Below are positions 32,632 to 40,677 of a stretch of DNA of 64,000 bases, one piece after another. Source of the DNA: Kribbella antiqua (GTDB taxonomy: Bacteria > Actinomycetota > Actinomycetes > Propionibacteriales > Kribbellaceae). Where the stretch lies: contig NZ_SLWR01000010.1 in assembly GCF_004345665.1 (NCBI RefSeq), positions 29,977 through 93,976 on the forward strand. The letters are read 5' to 3'. Position numbers and translations under genes: made by a program. The notes beneath the pieces were generated by a model that saw nothing but the letters and a program-made list of their open reading frames with translations, had not been told where the DNA came from and ran no database searches. Each line of letters opens with the position of its first letter. The first letter of the stretch is position 1.

Positions 32632-33321
32632 GTGAGTGCTGTGGCGTTGCGAGTTGTCTTTGCGGATGACAACTTCCTCGTGCGCGAAGGCATCTCCGCG
32701 CTGCTGACCGAGGCCGACGATGTCGAGCTCGTCGACGTGGTCACCGATCCTGCCGCACTGCTGGAGTCCGTGGCCCGGTACCGGCCGGACGCCGTCCTGA
32801 CCGACATCCGGATGCCGCCCACATTCACGACCGAGGGCATCGACGCCGCCAAGCGGATTCGCGCCGACCACCCGTCGATCGGGGTCGTCGTGCTGTCCCA
32901 GTACGTCGAGGACGACTACGCCTTCGACCTCCTGTCCGACGGCGTCGCCGGCCTCGGGTACCTGCTGAAAGAACGGGTGTCGCAACGCGACGAGCTGCTG
33001 CGAGCCCTGTACGACGTTGCGCGCGGCGGCTCCGTCCTCGATTCCAGAGTCGTCGAGGGTCTGCTGGCGCGAAAGGCACAGGAAGCGCGGTCGCCTTTGC
33101 CCGGCCTGACCGATCGGGAGCGCGAGGTCCTCCAGGAACTCGCCGCCGGCCGCAGCAACGAGGCGACGGCCAAAGCCCTCTTCATGAGCACCCGGGCCGT
33201 CGAGAAACACATCAGCTCGGTCTTCCAGAAACTCGGCCTGGCCGACGAGTCCGACGTCAACCGTCGCGTCATGGCCGTCCTCGCCTTCCTCGAGGCGACC
33301 GGAGGGCCGGCCGAGCACTGA
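32632..33321 (+). CDS. LuxR/NarL-family response regulator
   Basis: A 229-residue response regulator. The receiver has the acidic pair in VVFADDNFLVREG, the phospho-acceptor Asp in DAVLTDIRMPP, and the Lys in YLLKERVSQ. The output domain is a LuxR helix-turn-helix: PLPGLTDREREVLQELAAGR then EATAKALFMSTRAVEKHISS. It is probably the partner of the kinase pair at 33747-37056 and a candidate regulator of the ABC transporter at 37277-40591. The start is GTG 32632; GTG 32641 is also possible. Confidence 0.88.
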   Translation: MSAVALRVVFADDNFLVREGISALLTEADDVELVDVVTDPAALLESVARYRPDAVLTDIRMPPTFTTEGIDAAKRIRADHPSIGVVVLSQYVEDDYAFDLLSDGVAGLGYLLKERVSQRDELLRALYDVARGGSVLDSRVVEGLLARKAQEARSPLPGLTDREREVLQELAAGRSNEATAKALFMSTRAVEKHISSVFQKLGLADESDVNRRVMAVLAFLEATGGPAEH

Positions 33322-33412
33322 CGACGGTGGGGGTCAGCCGCACCAGTCAGGCGGACAACACCATGTCGCCTCGGTGCCTTATCGGCCACGATGGCGGTGA
33401 GGAGGTGAGCCA

Positions 33413-33787
33413 GTGGCCGACGTACGCGTCCTGATCGTGGACGACCAGGAGCCGTTCCGCCGGGCGATCGCCGCCGTCGTGTCGGAGACGGACGGTTTCG
33501 TCGTCGTCGCGTCCACCTCGTCCGGCGAGGAGGCGCTGCTCGCCGTCACCAGCCTGCGCCCGGGCCTCGTGCTGATGGACGTCAACCTGCCTGGCATCAA
33601 TGGCATCGAGGCCACCCGGCGGATCACCCGGGACGCCGACCCGCCGATCGTCGTACTGCTCTCGACCTATGACCAGGACGATTTCGACATCTCCGGCTGT
33701 GGAGCTGCGTCGTACCTGGCCAAGGCCGCGTTCGGTCCGGACTTGCTCACTGCCGCGTGGGCTCGTCGGCGTCGACCGGAATTCTGA
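33413..33787 (+). CDS. Stand-alone receiver (single-domain response regulator)
   Basis: A 124-residue protein containing only a CheY-like receiver: VLIVDDQEPFRRA, the acceptor Asp in GLVLMDVNLPGINGIEA, the Ser/Thr in VVLLSTYD and the Lys in SYLAKAAF. There is no DNA-binding domain; it ends soon after the last helix. GAGGAGG seven bases before GTG 33413 marks the start. The 3' end overlaps the convergent kinase-like gene by about 40 bases. It could be a phosphate sink or a relay within this cluster. Confidence 0.82.
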   Translation: MADVRVLIVDDQEPFRRAIAAVVSETDGFVVVASTSSGEEALLAVTSLRPGLVLMDVNLPGINGIEATRRITRDADPPIVVLLSTYDQDDFDISGCGAASYLAKAAFGPDLLTAAWARRRRPEF

Positions 33788-35765
33788 CCGACAGCAGACC
33801 CGCCTCATCGAGCCACAGCCGGCCACCCGCCGCCTCGACCCGGTCGACGATCGCCTGTACGTCGATCTGGTCGCGGGCCACGCCACGGATCTGCACGACC
33901 AGCTCCGCTGCGACGATCCGGAGGTCGATCCGGGCCGCCACGGTGCCGGCGCGCACGGACTCCACACAGCAGAAGTAGACCGCCGCCTCGACCCGCGTCG
34001 CGAACCGCCGGTCGGCCGACGGCTCGACGTGCAGCGCGATCGCCTGACCGTTCCGCGCCAGGTGTGACCTGAGCGCGCGGGCCAGCCCTGCCCTGGCAAG
34101 CTGGGTGGGGAACAGCCCCCGGGTCAGTACGCGCAGCGACTCGAGTGCCGCGTTTGTATCGTCGACGAGTTGCTCGATCTCGTCCGTCGCCGCGCTTCCC
34201 GACTCCGCCACGCTGAGGCCACTCAGCCGCCCGGGCATCAGCTCGAGATGGGACAGCACCTCCTGGGAGATCGCGGACTCCAGTTCGCGGCGAGTGGCGT
34301 CATCGGCAGCGATGATCCTTCGCCTGGACTCCGCCAGCGCATCGGTCGTGCGATCGAGGGCAGCGACATGCCCTGCCAGTTCGGACTCCATCGCAGCGTT
34401 GCGGAATGCCAGCGCGGTTTGGTCGGCCAGATCGTGCAGCAGTTGCTCGTCCGCGGGCCGGAGCCCGCGCCCCTTCGGCATCGTGACGCCGATGCTGCCG
34501 AGGGTGTCGCCACCTTGCCGGACAGGCACCTGGAAGTCCGGTGTTCCGCCGGCAGGGCCGGGCCAGACGCCCGAGATTCCCACCCGGTCTGGAACCTGCA
34601 GGACTGCGGTCGAGGTCCGCGCGGAAACCGCGCGCCCGGCCGCTTCCGCGACAGCAGGCAGCAGGGCACTCGGTGACGGGGGTTCCGCGAGCCGACGGCC
34701 GAACTCGGAGAGCGCCTCGTAAGGCAGCGCCCTGGCGCCATAGGCCAGCCGGTTCGCCACCCGGACGATCCGTTGACGGAGCGGCTGGAACGCGACAGCG
34801 ACCAGCGCGGTGGCGAGCAGCGACAGCCAGAATCCACTGGTCCGGGTGTTGAGGAGGGCTGCGACCGCAAGGACCAGACCGGCGTAGCCGATGCCGGCAA
34901 AGATGGTGCCCAGGGCAAGGACGACGGCCCGGTTGATGATCAGGTCCAGATCGAACAGCCGGTAACGCAGGACCGCGACGGCGAACAGCAGCGGTAGACA
35001 GAAGTAGGAGAAGAACAGTGGGAGGCTCGCGATCCAGGTCTGCCGTCCGCCATTGAAGAGCTGGACGACGAGAAGGAAGACGAAGCTCAGGGCAACGAAC
35101 ACCACCGACAGTGCGATCAGCCGCAACTGCTGCCGCTGCACTCCCCGGCTCCGGCGCAGCCGGAGGACCATGGACACCATCGAGGCGACCAGGCCGCCGG
35201 CGATGAAAGGCAGACCCACCAGGGACAACAGACTGCCGATCGGCCCGCCGACCTCCTGCCGATCGATGTCGAACTCGGCCGGCGACAGGGTGAGCAGGCT
35301 GCCGGCGTAACCGGCGTACCCCACCAGCGCCACGACCACCGCGGCGCGCCAACGGCGGGACAGGAGCCGGCCGTCCGGCGCAACCAGGAAGAGGATGGTC
35401 AGCAGAGCCAGGGCACACTGTCCACCCAGCAGGGCGGCGATCCAGCCTGCGATTCCGCCGAGGCTCCGCGACCCCGGCCCGTCGGCCGAGACCACCCACA
35501 CGCCGTACGCCTCGGTCAGCAACGAGATCGACGAGAGGAAGCCGGTCAGGCAGAGCAGCCAGCCGATCGGGTGCCGCGCCCACCGGGCCACGATCAGCGC
35601 GCCCATCGCCGCGCATCCCACGACCGCGGCGGTGACAAACGGGAACCCGTGGACGGCGACGGCTTCCTCGGACAGCAGCGGCCGGTAGGCCGAGGTGACC
35701 CAGACGTCGCCGCCGGCGATGAGCACAGTAAGCGCCGTCAGCACCCAGGCCGCTCGCGCGTACAT
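33747..35765 (-). CDS. Membrane histidine-kinase-like protein, catalytically degenerate
   Basis: A 672-residue protein with 9-10 transmembrane segments (residues 1-330), a GAF-like domain, and a region aligned with HisKA_3/HATPase. The dimerisation helix reads RRELESAISQEVLSHLELMP where active members have an LERDIHDGAQQ pattern, so the phospho-acceptor His is absent. In the ATPase part the N-box Asn is replaced (VESVRAGTVAA) and no DDGxG loop remains. It is likely a pseudokinase sensor. It starts (ATG 35765) next to the stop of the intact kinase gene upstream, so both are made together. Confidence 0.82.
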   Translation of the reverse strand: MYARAAWVLTALTVLIAGGDVWVTSAYRPLLSEEAVAVHGFPFVTAAVVGCAAMGALIVARWARHPIGWLLCLTGFLSSISLLTEAYGVWVVSADGPGSRSLGGIAGWIAALLGGQCALALLTILFLVAPDGRLLSRRWRAAVVVALVGYAGYAGSLLTLSPAEFDIDRQEVGGPIGSLLSLVGLPFIAGGLVASMVSMVLRLRRSRGVQRQQLRLIALSVVFVALSFVFLLVVQLFNGGRQTWIASLPLFFSYFCLPLLFAVAVLRYRLFDLDLIINRAVVLALGTIFAGIGYAGLVLAVAALLNTRTSGFWLSLLATALVAVAFQPLRQRIVRVANRLAYGARALPYEALSEFGRRLAEPPSPSALLPAVAEAAGRAVSARTSTAVLQVPDRVGISGVWPGPAGGTPDFQVPVRQGGDTLGSIGVTMPKGRGLRPADEQLLHDLADQTALAFRNAAMESELAGHVAALDRTTDALAESRRRIIAADDATRRELESAISQEVLSHLELMPGRLSGLSVAESGSAATDEIEQLVDDTNAALESLRVLTRGLFPTQLARAGLARALRSHLARNGQAIALHVEPSADRRFATRVEAAVYFCCVESVRAGTVAARIDLRIVAAELVVQIRGVARDQIDVQAIVDRVEAAGGRLWLDEAGLLSVRIPVDADEPTRQ

Positions 35766-35766
35766 G

Positions 35767-37056
35767 TCAGTCCCCCGGCCGGCGCGCACCCGGCAGGCTC
35801 GCTGCTACCAAGGTGCCGCCCGAGGGTGTCGTCTCGATGGTCAGCGTGCCACCGGCGGACTCGACCCGATCACGCATGTTGATCAGACCTGTGCCGGCCG
35901 GCGCGGCCTTCAGATCGAACCCGGCACCATCGTCTTGGACCGTCACCTCCAGGAGTGCGGGACCGCCCCGCAGTTCCAGGCGGATCGCCTTCGCCGATGA
36001 GTGCTTGGCGGAGTTCTGCAGCGCCTCCAGCGCGCAGAAGTACGCCGCGGCCTCAACGCCCGCCGGGTATCGGCCGACGTCACCCGCGACCAGTTCGGCC
36101 GGCAGCGGGCTCCAGGAGATCGCCGTCCGGAGCGCGACGGCAAGCCCTTCGTCGACGAGCAGGCTCGGGTAGATGCCGCGCGAGAGACTGGTGATCGTCT
36201 CGATGGTTACGGTGGCCGCCTTGCACTGCTCCGCAAGCAGCCGATCGGCCCGCTCAGGCGACCGTCCGGCCAGGGTGTGGGCAAGCCTCAGGTTGACTGC
36301 GAGCGCGACCAGATGCTGTTGAGCGCCGTCGTGGATGTCGCGCTCCAGCCGTTTCCGCTCGGCGTCCTGAGCGTCGACGAGTCGTTGCCTCGACCTTCGC
36401 AGTTCCTCCGCCAGCCTGGACAGTTCCGCGAGCCGGTGCACGAGCTCGGCCCGTAACCGCGCGCCGCGCAGGACCATTCCGGCCTGGTTCGCCAGTCCTG
36501 CGAAGAGCCGTTCCTCGACCGGAGTGAGCGGTACGTTCTCGTGTTCCTGCACGACCAGAACGCCCAGCAGTTCGCCGGCCTGGCGCACCGGCAACTCCCG
36601 TCGGCCGGGCACGTCGCCGACTGCGGCTCCATCGGCGGGCCAGGTTGCGGCGAGCCTCAGTCGGCCGTCCACCATCAGCCACACCTGCGCTGCCTTCGCT
36701 CCCGTCCCACCGGCCAGTACTTCAGCCATCCTGGCCGGTAGGTCATCCTTCGCCGAACCGCCGGTCACCGCCGGCGAGAACCGGCTCAGGACCTCGTACG
36801 GCGACTGCGATCCGCCATGCACCAACCGCGACATGACGTCCTCGAGCCGTGACTGCACCCGCCCGAAGGACAACGCCACCACCGCGGTCGCCAGCACCGA
36901 CAGCCCCGCGTGCGGCGACGAGGTGTGGCCGATCAGCGCACCGCCGCCCAGAACGATGACGACGTACACCAGCACCACGAACACCACGAGCCCGCCCAGC
37001 ACCAGCAGAGCGGCGAGTTGTTCACGGCCGGTCCGCCAACGCCCCCACAACTTCAC
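35767..37056 (-). CDS. Sensor histidine kinase (HisKA_3 type)
   Basis: A 429-residue kinase with two N-terminal membrane segments, a GAF domain (about residues 100-230), the acceptor helix RKRLERDIHDGAQQHLVALA with the His near residue 252, and an ATPase domain with the N-box in ALEALQNSAKHSSA and the G-box in VQDDGAGFDLKAAPAGTGL. All catalytic elements are present. I chose GTG 37056 because the frame further upstream runs into the ABC operon promoter. It precedes the degenerate kinase gene and is divergent from the ABC genes. Confidence 0.87.
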   Translation of the reverse strand: MKLWGRWRTGREQLAALLVLGGLVVFVVLVYVVIVLGGGALIGHTSSPHAGLSVLATAVVALSFGRVQSRLEDVMSRLVHGGSQSPYEVLSRFSPAVTGGSAKDDLPARMAEVLAGGTGAKAAQVWLMVDGRLRLAATWPADGAAVGDVPGRRELPVRQAGELLGVLVVQEHENVPLTPVEERLFAGLANQAGMVLRGARLRAELVHRLAELSRLAEELRRSRQRLVDAQDAERKRLERDIHDGAQQHLVALAVNLRLAHTLAGRSPERADRLLAEQCKAATVTIETITSLSRGIYPSLLVDEGLAVALRTAISWSPLPAELVAGDVGRYPAGVEAAAYFCALEALQNSAKHSSAKAIRLELRGGPALLEVTVQDDGAGFDLKAAPAGTGLINMRDRVESAGGTLTIETTPSGGTLVAASLPGARRPGD

Positions 37057-37276
37057 CTCTGCAGTGTGCGCCCACCGACGCCGGGATGGGAGTACCCGAA
37101 CCCCCAGGGTGGGGTCAGCCGCACGATCGTCCGCCGATTGCCCGCGGCCAGCGCCCAGGTGCCGTGTGCCCAGCCCGATGGGATCAGGCGACAGGAACGT
37201 CTTTGCTGGGATCACACCGCTCGACCGGGGGGTCGAAACCAGGCACCACGAATCCAGGCACAGGGAGAAATCACAC

Positions 37277-38044
37277 ATGTCTGCCACCATCAGCATGACC
37301 GGAAGCAGCACCGCTCCGGTGACGGCCGCAGCCCGGGCCGAGGGCGTCAGCAAGTTCTACGGCACCGGCGACGCGACCATCGCCGCGCTCAAAGACGTCT
37401 ATGTCAGCCTCGAGGCCGGCATGTTCACCGCGATCATGGGGCCGTCCGGCTCGGGCAAGTCGACCTTGCTGCACATGCTCGCCGGCCTCGACCGGCCCAC
37501 CTCGGGTGAGGTGTTCCTCGGCGACACTCAGCTCACCTCACTCAACGACAAGGCGCTCACGCTGCTGCGCCGAGACCAGATCGGCTTCATCTTCCAATCG
37601 TTCAACCTGCTGCCGACGATGAGCGCCGCGGAGAACATCGTCCTGCCGATCCGCATCGCCGGGCGCAAGCCCGACGAAGTCTGGGTCAAGTCGATCGTCG
37701 ACAAGCTGGGGCTCGCCGACCGGCTGACCCATCGCCCGACCGAACTGTCCGGTGGGCAGCAGCAACGGGTGGCCGCGGCTCGCGCGCTCGCTTCGCGTCC
37801 GCAGATCGTCTTCGCGGACGAGCCCACCGGTGCGCTCGACTCCGCCGCGGGAACCGAACTGCTCGGCTTCCTGCGCAAAGCCGTCAAGGAGCTCGGCCAG
37901 ACGGTCGTGATGGTCACCCACGACCCGACGGCCGCCAGCTACGCCGACCGGGTCCTGTTCCTGGCCGACGGGCACGTCGTCGACGAGATGTTCGAGCCGA
38001 CGGCCGACGCCGTACTCGACTTCATGAAGCACCTAGGAGCCTGA
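37277..38044 (+). CDS. ABC transporter ATP-binding protein (MacB/LolD-like)
   Basis: A 255-residue ATPase: Walker A GPSGSGKST near residue 58, Q-loop in FIFQSFNLLPTMSAAEN, signature LSGGQQQRVAAARAL, Walker B IVFADEPTGALDS and the H-loop MVTHDPTAA. The NLLPTMSA and PTGALDS patterns fit the type VII exporters that work with FtsX/MacB-like permeases. ATG 37277 follows GGGAG. It is directly followed by its permease and divergent from the kinase genes, like peptide-antibiotic sensing and resistance loci. Confidence 0.9.
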   Translation: MSATISMTGSSTAPVTAAARAEGVSKFYGTGDATIAALKDVYVSLEAGMFTAIMGPSGSGKSTLLHMLAGLDRPTSGEVFLGDTQLTSLNDKALTLLRRDQIGFIFQSFNLLPTMSAAENIVLPIRIAGRKPDEVWVKSIVDKLGLADRLTHRPTELSGGQQQRVAAARALASRPQIVFADEPTGALDSAAGTELLGFLRKAVKELGQTVVMVTHDPTAASYADRVLFLADGHVVDEMFEPTADAVLDFMKHLGA

Positions 38045-38047
38045 GCC

Positions 38048-40591
38048 ATGTTCACCGCAACGCTGCGCGGCATGCTCGCGCACAAGGTGCGACTCGTCCT
38101 GACCGTGGCCTCGATCGCGCTGGGGGTCGCGTTCCTGGCCGGCACCCTCGTCCTGACCGACACCATGCGCCTGGCCTTCGATCAGCTGTTCGGCAAGGTC
38201 TCCGCCGGTACCGACGCGGTCGTCCGCGCCGAAGCCGCCTACAGCCAGTCCGAAGGCATCAGCACCAGCCGGGCGCCCATCCCCGCCGGCGTTCTCACCC
38301 AGGTACGCAAGGCCGACGGGGTCCGCACCGCCGAGGGCTCGGTGAGTGGCTATGCGCTGCTGACCGACAACGCCGGCCGTGCCGTGCTGACCAGCGGCGG
38401 AGCTCCCACCATGGGCTACAGCCTGCCGGCCGATCCCGCGCTGCGAGGTGACGTCAAGCTCCTCACCGGCGCCGCGCCATCAGGTGCGCACCAGGTCGCG
38501 ATCGACGCCACCAGCGCCGAGGAGCACCACATCGCGCTCGGTTCCACCATCAAGGTGCTCTTCAACGGCCCGACGCAGATCTTCACTGTGGTCGGCACCG
38601 TCGGCTTCGGCGGCGAGAAGAATCTCGGCGGTACGACGGGGGCCTACTTCGACTCCGCCACCGCCCAGCAGGTGCTGGGCGCACCCGGCGTGTTCGACTC
38701 GATCAGCGTCAGCGCCGAGCCAGGTGTGGCCCCGGCCGAGCTGGCGCAACGGATCAACGCGGTGCTGCCTGACGGCGCCGAAGCCGTCACCGGGGCGACC
38801 GTGGTGAAGGAATCCGCCGACGCGGTGAACGAGGACCTCAAGTTCGTCACCGTGCTGTTCATGATCTTCGCCGGTATCGCCCTGTTCGTCGGTTCCTTCA
38901 TCATCTGGAACACGTTCACCATGACGATCACCCAGCGGTCCCGCGAGATCGCCCTGCTGCGAGCCATCGGCGCCACCCGGCGGCAGGTGAACCGGAGTCT
39001 GATCGTCGAGGCTCTGCTGCTCGGCCTTCTCGCCTCGGGCGTCGGCCTCGGTCTCGGCCTGCTTGTCGCCAAGGGCCTCAATCTCCTGATGGATGCGGTC
39101 GGCTTCAGCCTGCCCAGTACGTCGATGCAGGTGGAACCCCGCACCATCGTGGTGTCGCTGCTGGTCGGCACCCTGGTCACCGTCGTGGCGGCTCTCGTCC
39201 CGGCTTACCGGGCCACGAAGGTGCTACCGGTCGAGGCTTTGCGTGATGCGGTGCCTGGCGCCGGCAACCCGACGAAGAAGCGCATCATCGCCGGTGCCGT
39301 CGTGACCAGCTTCGGTCTGGCCGGGCTGTTCTCGACCCTCTACGCCGACCTGAGCATGAAGCTGTTCGGTCCCAGCCTGCTGGCCATCATCGTCGGCGTC
39401 CTGATGCTGCTGCCGGCTGCCGCCCGTCCGCTCGCATCGCTGATCGGCATTCCGCTGCGGCTGCGAGGCATGCCCGGCGAACTGGCCAGGCAGAACGCGA
39501 TGCGCAACCCACGCCGTACGTCGTCCACCGCGGCCGCGCTGATGGTCGGTCTGACGCTGGTCGTCAGCATGGGCGTGTTCGCCTCGTCGCTGAAGGCCTC
39601 CTTCGGCGACGTGATCGGGGACTCGATCAATGCCGACCTGTTCGTCACGACGTCGAGCGCCCAGGCACCTGGGTTCAGCCCCGAGGTGATCAAGGTGGTC
39701 AAGGGCGTCTCCGGCGTCAGTTCGGTGACTGCCAGCGGCTGGGGCGAGGCACGCTTCGACGGAGCGGATTCGAGTTACTCGGCTGTCGACCCGGCAACCG
39801 CGGCGGACGGGCTGAACCTGGGCGTGTCGGCCGGCTCCGTCGCAGCACTCGGCACTTCCGGAGTCGTGGTGGCGCAGTCCGCCGCTACGTCCCACGGGTG
39901 GAAGCTCGGCGACGTCATCCAGAGTGAGTTCGCCGCAACGGGCAAGCACGACCTGCGCATTGTCGGCATCTACAACGGCAAGGGCTGGATCGGCGACGAC
40001 TTCATCATCAGCATCGCGGCCCAAACAGCCGCCGCCGGCCAGCAGTTGACCAGCTCGGGCCTGGTCAGGCTCGCGCCGGGCGCTGACCGGTCGACCGTCC
40101 AACAGGCGATCACCGCGGCTCTCGCGGACCACCCTGACGCGAAGGTGCTCGACCGCAAGGGATTCGAGAAGGAGGCGAGCGGGTTCATCGACAAGCTGCT
40201 CACCTTCGTCACAGTGATGCTGCTGCTGGCGGTCCTGATCGCCCTGCTGGGCATCGTCAACACCCTGGTGCTGTCGGTTTTCGAGCGGACCCGCGAGCTG
40301 GGCCTGCTCCGGGCGGTCGGCATGACGCGGAACCAGGTCCGGGCGATGGTGCGCTGGGAGGCGGTGGTGATCTCGCTGATCGGTGCGCTGGCCGGCGCCG
40401 CCCTCGGTATCGGCTTGGGGCTCGCCCTTTCGCAGGCACTCGCGGACGAGGGCATCAAGGCCATCTCGATCCCCGGCGTGCAGGTGACGCTGTACGTGGT
40501 CCTCGCCGCGGTGGCCGGAGTGCTGGCGGCCATCGGGCCGGCCCGATCCGCCGCGAAGGTCGACGTACTCAAGGCGGTGGTGGCGGACTGA
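38048..40591 (+). CDS. ABC transporter permease (FtsX/MacB-like, duplicated)
   Basis: An 847-residue permease. One membrane segment precedes a large extracellular domain (about residues 40-260), followed by a three-segment FtsX unit (FMIFAGIALFVGSFIIWNTF with RSREIALLRAIGATRRQV), a central membrane pair, a second extracellular domain, and a second FtsX unit (RTRELGLLRAVGMTRNQVRA). This 10-segment type is common in actinobacteria. It starts three bases after the ATPase stop. Probable substrates are peptides or lipids, not determined. Confidence 0.9.
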   Translation: MFTATLRGMLAHKVRLVLTVASIALGVAFLAGTLVLTDTMRLAFDQLFGKVSAGTDAVVRAEAAYSQSEGISTSRAPIPAGVLTQVRKADGVRTAEGSVSGYALLTDNAGRAVLTSGGAPTMGYSLPADPALRGDVKLLTGAAPSGAHQVAIDATSAEEHHIALGSTIKVLFNGPTQIFTVVGTVGFGGEKNLGGTTGAYFDSATAQQVLGAPGVFDSISVSAEPGVAPAELAQRINAVLPDGAEAVTGATVVKESADAVNEDLKFVTVLFMIFAGIALFVGSFIIWNTFTMTITQRSREIALLRAIGATRRQVNRSLIVEALLLGLLASGVGLGLGLLVAKGLNLLMDAVGFSLPSTSMQVEPRTIVVSLLVGTLVTVVAALVPAYRATKVLPVEALRDAVPGAGNPTKKRIIAGAVVTSFGLAGLFSTLYADLSMKLFGPSLLAIIVGVLMLLPAAARPLASLIGIPLRLRGMPGELARQNAMRNPRRTSSTAAALMVGLTLVVSMGVFASSLKASFGDVIGDSINADLFVTTSSAQAPGFSPEVIKVVKGVSGVSSVTASGWGEARFDGADSSYSAVDPATAADGLNLGVSAGSVAALGTSGVVVAQSAATSHGWKLGDVIQSEFAATGKHDLRIVGIYNGKGWIGDDFIISIAAQTAAAGQQLTSSGLVRLAPGADRSTVQQAITAALADHPDAKVLDRKGFEKEASGFIDKLLTFVTVMLLLAVLIALLGIVNTLVLSVFERTRELGLLRAVGMTRNQVRAMVRWEAVVISLIGALAGAALGIGLGLALSQALADEGIKAISIPGVQVTLYVVLAAVAGVLAAIGPARSAAKVDVLKAVVAD

Positions 40592-40603
40592 GAAGGGCGA
40601 TTG

Positions 40604-40640
40604 CCGAAGGCCCGGACCTCGTGGTCCGGGCCTTCGGGTT
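40604..40640 (+). terminator. Terminator of the ABC operon
   Basis: CCGAAGGCCCGGACC (40604-40618) pairs perfectly with GGTCCGGGCCTTCGG (40623-40637) over 15 bp with a 4-base loop, 12 bases after the permease stop, followed by a short T-containing run. Confidence 0.87.
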
Positions 40641-40643
40641 CTG

Positions 40644-40671
40644 TTGGGGTGCGGGCGCTTGGACGTACCCT
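40644..40671 (+). promoter_or_regulatory. Probable promoter of a leaderless transcript
   Basis: TTGGGG (40644-40649) and TACCCT (40666-40671) are separated by 16 bases. The -10-like box ends six bases before ATG 40678 and there is no ribosome binding site, the arrangement of leaderless mRNAs that are frequent in actinobacteria. Confidence 0.5.
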
Positions 40672-40677
40672 CACGTC

